This document shows, piece by piece, positions 54,016 to 63,800 of a DNA stretch of 64,000 nt (positions are counted from its first letter, which is position 1; every line of letters starts with the position of its first letter). Both the position numbers and the translations under genes were made by a program. This DNA is from Streptomyces sp. HUAS YS2 (GTDB lineage Bacteria > Actinomycetota > Actinomycetes > Streptomycetales > Streptomycetaceae), in contig NZ_CP137573.1 in the NCBI RefSeq assembly GCF_033343995.1, forward strand, positions 1,550,001 through 1,614,000. The letters are read 5' to 3'. The notes beneath the pieces are model-generated. The model was not told the DNA's origin. It was given only the letters and a program-made list of their open reading frames with translations, and searched no databases.

Positions 54016-57000
54016 TCAGTCGGACTTCTTGGCCCGACCGCCCGCCTTCTTCACCGGACGCCAGGCCGTGAGGTCCTCCGCCGAGAGCCCGTGCTTGGCA
54101 CGCTGCTCGTCCAGGTACGCCTGGTACTCCTCGGACGGTGTGCCGCCCCACTCGTCGTCGTGCTGGCCGTGCCACTGGTGGACCCAGGGCATCAGCTCCT
54201 GGATCCCAGCGACGAGCGGAGTGAGGCGGGGAGTGTCCCAACCGGCCTGCTCAGTCCGGTCATTGATCACATTGACCAGCGCCTGAACCTGATCCTTGTG
54301 GTCCCAGCCGGCCCAGCCGAGCAGGATGGACGAGTCGGAGTCGGGCGACGCGTCCGGGTAGGAGATGAACCGCTCCTTGGGCACGTCCAGCTTCCCTCGG
54401 TGCGACCAGTAGGACGTCTTGAGGAAGTCGGAGGAGCTGTACTTCGGCGGCACGGGGATGTCGAGCCGCTCCCCCGTCTTGTCCTCCTCCCGCTGGAGGT
54501 CCCAGACCTGCTCCCACTGGGCCCGCTTACGAAGACCGGAGTCCTTGTAGCGCATGGCGGCGAGGTACGGAACGTGCTCGCTGGCGATCACGTCCGCGAG
54601 CACGGTCGCGAGGGTGGCGTCGCGCTTGCCCATGTGATCGGCGGCGTACAACTCGGCGACGGCCTGCACGTCGGCGTCCTGCCGGAGGGCGTCGGCGAGC
54701 TGGGAAACGGTCAGCGTCCGGGGCGCGCGGAAGCCATCCCGGAGGCCGAACCAGAGGTTTTCGTCCTCGCACCGGTCGAGCAGCCAGGTACGGAGTGCTT
54801 CCTTCTCCTTCTTCTCCCAGGGCTCGGACGCCCAGCGCCGCTTGCACTCGGGACGCTCGATGAGGGCAATGTCCTTGCGGGAGTTGATGATGTCGATCCG
54901 CGCCTGGACAACGGCCTTGTACTCCTCGGGCCAGTGAGCAGGAATCTCAGTGACGGGGGTGGACCCGTGCCGCTCGAACCAAGCGGTCTCAGCCTCACCT
55001 GCGGCCACCTTGCGCGCCAGAACGATCTCAAACGCCCGCTCTCCAAGGGTGAGTTCAGGGACGTCAGCAACGCTGGCCAGGGTTGTACGCGCCACCTCTT
55101 CAGCGGTGAGGAGGTCGTACAAGCCGTAGACAGTCCAGTCCAGCTCCTCCTGGAGGGCAATCATCTGCGCACGGATACGGGCGTAAGTAACGCTAGCCTC
55201 ACGGAGGTCAGCCCCGACTGGAATTCCCCGTGAGGCGACAGCCGACGGAGCGTGCTCGCGCAGCGCATGTGCTGCAGCGCTAACAGCAGACCCAATTCTG
55301 AGCGGCAGCTCCCCAGGAAGTGGAAGTTCGGCAATCTTAGTGCTGCCAAACTGATAGTTCCACGACCACGGCTGATCCGCCATGCCACTTGACGCAGTGG
55401 CGTTCCCTTTACAGAAACACGTCTGCTTTAGCCAAAAACAAGCCACGGAAGAATTTAGCAATCCGAGCAGAGCCACGTGGCCTTCCTCGGTTGCTCCCTC
55501 CGGAAGCTTAATCACCGGCGACGTCTGCTTGAACACGCTCCCACCCCGATCCAGCACGAAGTGGTTGTGCGTCGCCACCTCCGCGAACGTGATCGACAGC
55601 GGTGACACATACGCAGACGCTGTGTGCTGCATGTACTCCCACCACCGCAGACCCGCCGCTTCCATGTCCCCCTGGAACGTCCGCCTTGCCGCCAGAAGAG
55701 TCCTCCACGGAAAGAGTTCAGCCGCAATGGCCTCAGAATCAACGTCCGGGTCGTAGGGATACCAGATGCCGTCCATCGGCCCAGCGGCCCAGTCGCGCAC
55801 GACTTCGCCGATCATCAGCGGCCTGAGGGCCCGCCGGTCGAGAACCGTGCGCAGTGTCGGCCGCAGCGGCCGCATGAACGCCTCGTCCGCGCCCGCCCTG
55901 ATGGCCCTGCCGATTGGCGTCTCGATTCGCGTGCGAAGCGGCCTACAGGACCGGGTGATCCGCTCGGCCAGCTCACCAGCACCGCCTCCGCTGAGCGACC
56001 ACGGGTGCTTCGTGTACGTCATCCACGGAGCATCGGCCACCGACACCCACTCGGATTCGCTGCCGGGCCTGCCGATCTGCTCGCGGATCGCCTGCCAGAC
56101 CAGCCCCTCGGAGGCGACACTCGGCTGATCAGGCTCGCCACGCACACCCAGCACCGCTCGGATGACACCCTTCTCGCTCGGCAGACTGTTACGGCCCGCG
56201 AGAATCACAGTCGGCGTTCCGTGCCCCGGGATATAGGCGCCCGACGTATCGACCACATGCGTGAGCGTCACGCCCACGCGACCACTGACGAAGTACTCCT
56301 CAATCAGCTTCTTTCCGAATTCACGCTTCATGAAAGAGTTCGCTGTGATCTGGCCTGTGAACCCTGCGGGCTGCATCCCCTTGCCCCGCACCGCCAGTTC
56401 GAAGATCCGCTGCACAAACGGCACCGACAGCGCGTACGTTCCCGCGCACGCGTCGTACGCCTTCCGGTAGTTCTCGTTCTCCTGCTTGTCCTTCACCGTG
56501 ATGTAAGGCGGGTTCCCCACCACGACGTGGTACGTCCCCCGCCCCAGGAGATCCACCTTCTCCACATACTCCCGCACGTCCTCCGTGCGGTACGCGAACA
56601 TCCCCTCTTCGTCCCCGAACAGCGTCTCCGTCACCGACTCCACGCCCCGCCCATGCAACAGCGAGTCCCCCACCGCCACGTTGATCGGGAACGCCGGCGC
56701 GGCCGACAACCGCCGCTCACCGCACGCCTTCAGTGCGGCCACCAGCAACCGGAACCGGGCGATCGCCACCGCGAACGGGTTCTTGTCGCAGCCGTGCACG
56801 GACTCCAAGCTCCGACGCACCAGCTCCCAGTCATCAGTGCCCGGCTCCGCCGCGCGCCACTTCTCCAGGAGGCGGCTGAACATGCCCAGCAGGAAGTGAC
56901 CCGACCCGCACGCAGGGTCGATACAGCGCAAACCCCGCACGATGGGGTCATCGCCCTTCCACCCCACCGGCTTGTGCTTCCAGGCCGGGTCGAGGCCGAA

Positions 57001-57666
57001 CTCCTCGACCGCCGGCTCCAGCGTCAGGTCGAGGATGAACTCCTCCACGAACTCCGGCGTCTGCAGCAGCGCGTACGTCTTCCGGGCGTGCTCGCTCAGG
57101 TCCTGGTACAGGTCCCCCAGGAAACGGGTGTCCAGCTCATCGTCCGCAAACACGTGGACGATCTCGCCGTCCGCGCCCCGCTCCCGCCAGAACCCCAGCA
57201 GCCTGGTCGCCGCCTCATACGACGGGCTCAGCTCCCACAGCGGATTGTGCCGCCGCTCAAACAGTCCCGCCACGGCCTCGTGCGAGCCGGCCAGCGACTC
57301 GAAGCCTGCAACCAGCCAGTCGCGGTCGTTCAGCTCAGGGTGCTCGCGGAAGAACGCCGCCTGGCGGTCCTCCGCGTCCGCGAGGCGCTCGCCGGGGCCG
57401 GCGATGTACGGGTCTTCGATGAGGCCGTTGTCCTCACAGAAGCGCACGAACACCGTCGCCAGGACCCACCCCGCCGCTGCCTGCGTCACGCGCTCGTCGC
57501 GCCAGGCCCCGTACGTTGCCGCCGTACGCTTCGACTCGCGCGCCGCCTCGTACTCGCGTTCAAGATCCGCACGGAACTCGTCCACCGAGTCCGTCCGCGC
57601 CCGAAGATCGTCCTCGAGAACGGTGACCTGCTTGCGCAGGTCCTTCAGCAGTGCGGCCTTGTCCAC
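54016..57666 (-). CDS. pglX: BREX type 2 adenine-specific DNA methyltransferase PglX
   Basis: A 1216-residue N6-adenine methyltransferase. SAM motif I is [12 protein letters not shown] (about 248-259) and catalytic motif IV is NPPYITV (about 385), followed by target-recognition and helical domains of about 800 residues. Size and motifs match Streptomyces coelicolor PglX, which methylates DNA in the phage growth limitation cycle. The GTG at 57666 ([14 protein letters not shown]) matches family N-termini; a GTG at 57690 would add eight atypical residues. Between about 55160 and 55530 codon use shifts to AT-rich codons rare in Streptomyces. No homopolymer run longer than about five or six is seen, unlike the phase-variable tract of S. 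coelicolor pglX. Confidence 0.92.
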   Translation of the reverse strand: MDKAALLKDLRKQVTVLEDDLRARTDSVDEFRADLEREYEAARESKRTAATYGAWRDERVTQAAAGWVLATVFVRFCEDNGLIEDPYIAGPGERLADAEDRQAAFFREHPELNDRDWLVAGFESLAGSHEAVAGLFERRHNPLWELSPSYEAATRLLGFWRERGADGEIVHVFADDELDTRFLGDLYQDLSEHARKTYALLQTPEFVEEFILDLTLEPAVEEFGLDPAWKHKPVGWKGDDPIVRGLRCIDPACGSGHFLLGMFSRLLEKWRAAEPGTDDWELVRRSLESVHGCDKNPFAVAIARFRLLVAALKACGERRLSAAPAFPINVAVGDSLLHGRGVESVTETLFGDEEGMFAYRTEDVREYVEKVDLLGRGTYHVVVGNPPYITVKDKQENENYRKAYDACAGTYALSVPFVQRIFELAVRGKGMQPAGFTGQITANSFMKREFGKKLIEEYFVSGRVGVTLTHVVDTSGAYIPGHGTPTVILAGRNSLPSEKGVIRAVLGVRGEPDQPSVASEGLVWQAIREQIGRPGSESEWVSVADAPWMTYTKHPWSLSGGGAGELAERITRSCRPLRTRIETPIGRAIRAGADEAFMRPLRPTLRTVLDRRALRPLMIGEVVRDWAAGPMDGIWYPYDPDVDSEAIAAELFPWRTLLAARRTFQGDMEAAGLRWWEYMQHTASAYVSPLSITFAEVATHNHFVLDRGGSVFKQTSPVIKLPEGATEEGHVALLGLLNSSVACFWLKQTCFCKGNATASSGMADQPWSWNYQFGSTKIAELPLPGELPLRIGSAVSAAAHALREHAPSAVASRGIPVGADLREASVTYARIRAQMIALQEELDWTVYGLYDLLTAEEVARTTLASVADVPELTLGERAFEIVLARKVAAGEAETAWFERHGSTPVTEIPAHWPEEYKAVVQARIDIINSRKDIALIERPECKRRWASEPWEKKEKEALRTWLLDRCEDENLWFGLRDGFRAPRTLTVSQLADALRQDADVQAVAELYAADHMGKRDATLATVLADVIASEHVPYLAAMRYKDSGLRKRAQWEQVWDLQREEDKTGERLDIPVPPKYSSSDFLKTSYWSHRGKLDVPKERFISYPDASPDSDSSILLGWAGWDHKDQVQALVNVINDRTEQAGWDTPRLTPLVAGIQELMPWVHQWHGQHDDEWGGTPSEEYQAYLDEQRAKHGLSAEDLTAWRPVKKAGGRAKKSD

Positions 57667-57716
57667 CGGGGCGCCCCTCTTCTCCGTCACCCAAACCCAC
57701 CCATACGTTCAGCTGT

Positions 57717-57731
57717 CCATCTTGCCAGCTC
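57717..57731 (-). promoter_or_regulatory. Shared BREX upstream element, pglX copy
   Basis: GAGCTGGCAAGATGG on the coding strand, identical to the element before pglY. It lies 51 bp upstream of the GTG chosen for pglX and about 90 bp from the helicase stop. Confidence 0.6.
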
Positions 57732-57750
57732 AGGAGCAGCCCACCGGACA

Positions 57751-57768
57751 GTTCGACATAATTCGAAC
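57751..57768. promoter_or_regulatory. 18-bp inverted repeat in the pglX promoter region
   Basis: GTTCGA-CATAAT-TCGAAC is a perfect 6-6-6 inverted repeat, 20 bp upstream of the shared element. It is a candidate repressor or activator site for pglX. Confidence 0.5.
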
Positions 57769-57819
57769 AGGGTCCAGCCGCTCGGCGCCGACAGCACCGA
57801 GCGGCACCTTCGCGACCCG

Positions 57820-60800
57820 TCAGTCACCATCCGTAGGCATCAGGAAACCGTCCGTTTCACGGACCGCCCCCTGCGCGACTAGCTCGTCCACATCGGCCGT
57901 GAGCGCGTCCCTGATGTCAGGACCCCGCCGCGTCCAGCCGAAGAAGCGCGCGACCTCGCGCATCAGCTCGTCCCGGTGGACACCCGGACTCTCCTCGACC
58001 ACGTGCCGCACGACGAGCCGCCGCTCGACCGACGGGACCTGCCCGACCTTGCGCGCCACCGTCAGCGTCGGCGTGCGGGCGAACATCCGCTCTCGGTCCG
58101 GGACGTCGTACGCCTCGCCAACTCGCACAATCTGGCCCGCGGAGGCGATCTTCCGCAGGGCTCGACGAACCGAGTCCCGGACCACCGCGCCCGCCCTTGC
58201 GATGCCCCACGCCGAACGGACCCGAGTGAAGATCAGGTCCTCCGTCATCGGGCCCTCAGCCTTGATCACGGAGAGGGCGACGTCGGCTACGACCCCTACG
58301 GCGTCCGGGTCCTGCAGCTCCGCGTACCGCATGCCGCGCCGCTTGGCGGAAGTGAGCCGCAGGTTGACCAGCTGGGCGTCGACGACCTCCTCGTACGCCC
58401 GGCTCCACGCCGGCGGTCCGTCGTCCACCGCCACGAACGTCACCGTCGGCGTCGTGTCCGTCAATGTCTCCGCCCGGGCGGGTACCTCCGCGACCGCCCT
58501 GTCGCCCGCCGGCTCTTCCGCCGTCACCTCAAACGGGTCCCGCGCACATGCCTCCTCGACGGCAGCCCGCAGCCGCGCCATCGCGTCCCGGCGGTTGCGG
58601 TACCAGTCGGTGCCCCAGATGCGGTGCAGCTTCCAGCCGAGGTCGCGCAGCACGGACTCCCGCAGCCGGTCGCGGTCACGCGCCGCGCGGGAGGAGTGGT
58701 ACATGACGCCGTCGCATTCGATGCCGAGGGCATAGCTGCCCGGGGCCGCAGGATGTCGTACGGCCATGTCGATGCGGAATCCGGCGACCCCGACCTGGGG
58801 CTGTACCGAGTAGCCCCAGCCGCGCAGGACGTCCAGGACCTCCTCCTCGAAGGGGCTCTCCGGCACGGCGTCCGGGTCGGCCGCAGCCGTCTGCAGGATG
58901 TGCGGGCCGTGCTCGGCGTACTGGAGGTAGCGCTTCAGGTGCTGGACGCTCTTGTTGCCGCTGTCGGACAGCTCTGAGCCGTGGAACGAGGCGACGACCT
59001 CCATCCGCCGCCGAGCACGGGTCACGGCGACGTTGAGCCGGCGCCAGCCGCCGTCCCTGTTGATGGGGCCGAACGTCGAGAGCAACTTGCCGCGCTGGTC
59101 CGGGCCGTAGCCGACCGACAGGATGATCACGTCGCGCTCGTCGCCCTGAACGGTTTCCAGGTTCTTGACGAAGAAGCCGTCGAGCCGATCTTCGGTGAAG
59201 AAGCGATCCAGGTCGGGCCTGGCCGTTCGCGCCTTCTGGACGGCTTCCTCGATGGCCTCGGCCTGCGCCTTGGACAGAGCCACCACGCCCAGGCTGAGCC
59301 CCGGCCGGGTGGCGAAGTGATGGATCACGCGCTGCGCCACCACGGCAGCTTCGCCCGGGTTGTTGCTGCGACCGCCCCGGTCATAAACCCCGTCGGCCTT
59401 GTAGAACTCCACACCGAGGTCCGGGCTCTGCTCGAAAGCGCCCGGGAAGGTCACCATGGTGTCGTCGTAGAACTCGTGGTTGCTGAAGGCGATGAGATTC
59501 TCGTGGCGGCTCCGGTAGTGCCACCGCAGCGGCAGGCCTCGCAGCACACCCGTAGCCTTGCAGGCGTCGAGCACGGACTCGAAGTTGTCCGCGCCCTCCT
59601 CGTCCCACTCGTCGTCGTCATCGCCGTCGCCACCCGCGCTGAAGAACGAGGTCGGCGGGAGCTGCTTCTGGTCGCCCGCCACGATGAGCGCGCTGCCGCG
59701 GTAGATGGAGTTCACCGCGTCCTGGGGCAGCACCTGGGACGCCTCGTCGAAGATGACGACGTCGAAGCGGAAGTCCGACGGGAGGAATTGACTGACCGTC
59801 AGTGGACTCATCATGAAGCAGGGCTTGATGAGCCGTACGACATCTCGTGTCTCGCCGAGCAGCTGTCGTACGGGCTTGTGGCGGCGCTTGAGTTGCGCCT
59901 GTCGGCGCAGCTCGGCCGCCGGGCCAATGTTGGTTCGGCGCGGGCGACGGGCATTGCAGGCAGCGATGACCTCGGCGTGGGCGGCCTCTACAAGGCCGCG
60001 GTCCGCGTCGCGGAAGCGCTCGACGAGCTGGTCGCGGTCGACCGCTCGCATGGGCTTGAGCCGGGCGTCGAGTTCGAGGCGGCGCTCGATCCACGCGGTG
60101 AGGACCGCGCGTTCGACGGCCGCGGGGAAGTCAGCTGCGGACACCTCGCGCTGGGCGAGTTGCGAGGGCAGACCGTCCAGGCCGTACCGTCGCAGCAGCT
60201 TGAGGGACTCGGCGCAGGTGGTCCACGCCTCGGGGCCGAAGGGGTCCTCGTCCAGCTGGGACAGGCATATCGCGGCGGCCGGCAGCGACTCCCGGAGCTC
60301 GCGCTGCAGCAGACGGCCGCGCTGCACGTCGAAGTGCGCCACCAGGTTGTCCCGCTGGCGCTGCCAGTCGTCGTGCCGGTCGGCCACGGACGTGTCTGCC
60401 GAAGCGTCCAGCAACAGCCTGGCCGCCGGGACGGACAGCCGCGCCCCGTGGCCTCCGTGTGCTGTCCGTCGTACCTTCTGGGCCCAGTCCAGGGCGTCGA
60501 GCACAGCTCCCTTGTCGGTCGCCGCCCCCTGGTAGAGGTCACCGATCAGCTCCCGGTGCGCGGGCGCCTCCTCGGTGAACCGGGACTCGGCTGCCCGCGC
60601 GTCGAGCACCGCCGTCACGGCCTCACGGGCTCGCGAGAGGGACAGCCCGCTCGGGGCGTCGGCAACGCGCGCCACCGCATGGAGGAGGTCGGCCGCGTCC
60701 TCGAAGGGTTCGATGTGGGCGCGCAGCCAGCGCGCGGCGTCCTGCAGCGGGCCGGCGAGCAGGTGCGCGCCTGCGGCTGCCAGGTGCGGCTGCCCGGCGT

Positions 60801-63800
60801 ACTCCCGCCAGGCGAACAGGTCGGTACGGATCTGCGGCTCTGCCTGCCGCAGAACGCTCTGCGGGACGGGACGTCCGTCGGCGAGGAAGCCGACGAGGCG
60901 TGCCCGGCGTGCGGGGTCGCCGAGCGTGTCCGGCGCCAGCCGTTCCACCGTGTGCGCGGCTTCCAGTGCATCCTGCAGTGCGACAGTGTCGGCACGGCCG
61001 TCGGGCGCGTACCGGCCCAGCAGCTTGCGCTGCTCGTCGTCGGAACAGGCGCCCGGCGTGGATTCGCGCACGCTCCAGGCCCGGTGCAGGAGTTCGGCAA
61101 TCTCGCCCTCTCCCTGCGCCGTCCCGGATGCGGGTGCACACAGCTCTGCAGGGTCGGTGTCCAGGCCCTTGTACCAGGAGCCCAGAAGGCGACGGTGCGT
61201 ATCCGCGTCTGCCGCGAACCCCTCAGTCTCGCGCCGGCTCTCCTGTGCGGCGCTGATCGCCGTCCGCGCGCCGGCGAGCGTGTACGCGAAGTCGGGTCCG
61301 TCTTCGCGACGGCCGATGGAGGCCACGGTGTCGATGACGTCGACGGCCCGCGCGAGCGGATCGAGGTGGTCGCGCAGCCAGCGGGCGGCATCCACCAGAG
61401 AACGCTTGGTGAGCTCGTCCGCCGCAGCCGCCAGGTGGGGGCGCGTCAGATCCTGCCGCCAGGTGCCCAGGTCGTCGCTCAGGGCCCGGGAGTGCTCCAG
61501 CAGCTCGCGGGCAGGAGCGCGACCGTCCGCAACCTGAAGGGCGAGCAAACCGCGACGGTGCGGATCCAGGACCGTGTCCGGCGCGAGCCGGTGCACGGAG
61601 TCGGCGTGCGCCAGTGCCGCTTCCATGGCAGGCACGTCGGGCAGATCGGTCCCCGCGTAGCGCCCGAGATGAGCGGCATGTGTACGGGCGAGCGACCGCA
61701 GGCGGTCGTGGGCCGTATGCCAGGCGAGGGCGAGAGGCAGCTGGTCGTAGAGCTCGCTACGCCACGAGCCCGCGATCGTCAACGCACCGAGTGCCTTACG
61801 GTCTGCCCGCACCGCGCCGGACAACAGGCCGCCGATTCCTCGCGAACCTTCGGACAGGCGGCGTATCAGGTCCGGCAGTTCGGGTGTGACGGCGGTCTCG
61901 GGGCGGAAGACGCTCTGAGCAGCCTGTTCGGCGTCAGTAAGTCGACGTGCGGCGTCGCTAATCTCCGCGCAGGCTTCCCGTACTCGGGGCATCACCTGCG
62001 GGTCGAACCAGGCCTCCAGCATCCGATGGGAAGCCGTGGCCAGCTCCACGAGAGCGATCAGCTCCTCGGCCTCCTGGGTGCTTCTCGGCCGGTCCCGGCC
62101 GAGAAGCCTGGCCATGGATACGGCGTGCTGGTCGGCCGATTCGAGGGCCGCCCCCAGGCTCGCGAACCCATCGGAGAGCTCCGCGGCCTGCGTACGCGTC
62201 AGCGAGCCCAGGGCCAGGCCGGCCGGCTCCAGGCCGGCGAGGTCCTGCTCGGAAGCCGGGGCTTCCGCGTCGAGCGCGGCGGGAATCGCTGCCCACCCAG
62301 GCCCGGCCTCGGCGGTCGCGCGTGCCTGAGCGGACAGAACCGTGTCACGTCGGGCGGTGAACGCGCGCAGTCCGTCAGCGACGACACTGACCGCTGCCCT
62401 GTCCGCCTCGGCTGCTCCACCAGGCACGAGCCACTGCTCGAGGGGCCGGTGTTCGGCGCCGGCCAGTGCCACGACGTCGCACAGGTCGTCCGCTGCCGCT
62501 GCGCTGCCGGGGATGTTCAGACCCAACTGCTGCGCGAGCTCCGCAAGGCCGCGGTGCGTACGCTCGAGGCGGTCCGCGGTCGTCTCGAACTCACGCGCCA
62601 GCTCGTCCGCGCCTTCCTCCGTCAGCCCGGACGGATCCATGCCTGCCGGCGACAGCGTGCCCAGGGCATGCTCGGCCTCGCTCGGCACCGGCGTGAGTCG
62701 TGGCGAGAGTTCCTCCCAGCGGGCTCCTGCCACGGAGCGGGCCGTGGCCTGTGCCCGGACCACCTTCTTCAGATCGGAGACGAAGTCATCGACTGGGCTC
62801 TCCACCTTGTCGGCGAAGTCGGCGCTGGTCAGCCAGGCCTCGGGCACGGGACGACGTGATTCAACCAGCTCAAGAATCTTGATGAGCCGCCGGACTCCGT
62901 CCTCGTCCTCGATCGGCTCCCCGTCGGCGGAGAGATCCTGGTAGCGCGCCACGGCCGCGGCCAGCCCGTCCCTGGCCGCCATGGCCTGGTCGAGCGCCGG
63001 ACGGGGGTGGGGGCTTCCGGCCTTCAGGTCCCGCCATGGAAAGGACGGATCGGCGACCGCCTGCCAGGCATCGGCGATGGCCTTCGTCGCCTCGATGACG
63101 AGGTGCAGATCCTGGGCACTGAGTGCTGCAGCGTCGAACACCTTCTGCTTCCGGGTGCCGCCGTCGGCCTCAGAAGCCAGGAACGCCACGGGTGCCTCGG
63201 AGAGCCGTCCGACCCTGCCGATCACATCGTGCAGGCTCTGGCCGAGCGGCTGGCTGATCTCGTTCATCGCCTCCGCGTAGGCGCTGAGGGCCTCACGCGC
63301 CTCGCGGGCCCGGGCGACCGCCTCCTGGGAGAGCCGGGGCGCGCGCGGCTCCTCTTCGAGGGCCCGGCCCAGCTCTTGAGCGACGGCTCGACGGCTGGTG
63401 TTGTGACTGTGCAGAGGCAGGGCGTACGAGTCGAGTCCGACGGACTTCAGCCGGTCCAGCACCACGTCGAGAGCGGCGGCCTTCTCACTGACGAAGAGCA
63501 CGCTACGGCCCGCGTGCATCAGACCGGCGATCATGTTGGTGATCGTCTGGCTCTTGCCCGTACCGGGCGGGCCGTCGAGCACGAAGGACTGCCCGGCGAC
63601 AGCGGCCGCGACGGCCTGCCGCTGCGACGCATCGGCGTCGAGGACGAGCGGGCTGTCCTCGGGCGGACTGAGCTCGTCGATCCGGTCGGCGTCGATCTCT
63701 TCGAAGTCGAAGCGATCCGACGCCAGTCCCGCCTTGGGACCGAGCGCCACCGCCCGTACGAGATCACTGCCCAGGATGCGCGCCTCGTTCTCCAGCAGGT

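Noticed and set aside
54016..57666. Phase-variable G tract in pglX
   Set aside because: S. coelicolor pglX is known for a variable homopolymer, but scanning this copy I saw no run beyond about five or six bases, so phase variation by slippage is not supported.
36702..57666. DISARM or a conventional restriction-modification system
   Set aside because: A methyltransferase and helicases are present, but PglZ, PglY and BrxD are specific to BREX and no drmA/drmB-type genes are seen.
57751..57768. LexA/SOS box candidate before pglX
   Set aside because: Actinobacterial SOS boxes read TCGAAC-N4-GTTCGA. Here the half-sites are in the opposite order with a 6-base spacer, so it is not the LexA consensus.
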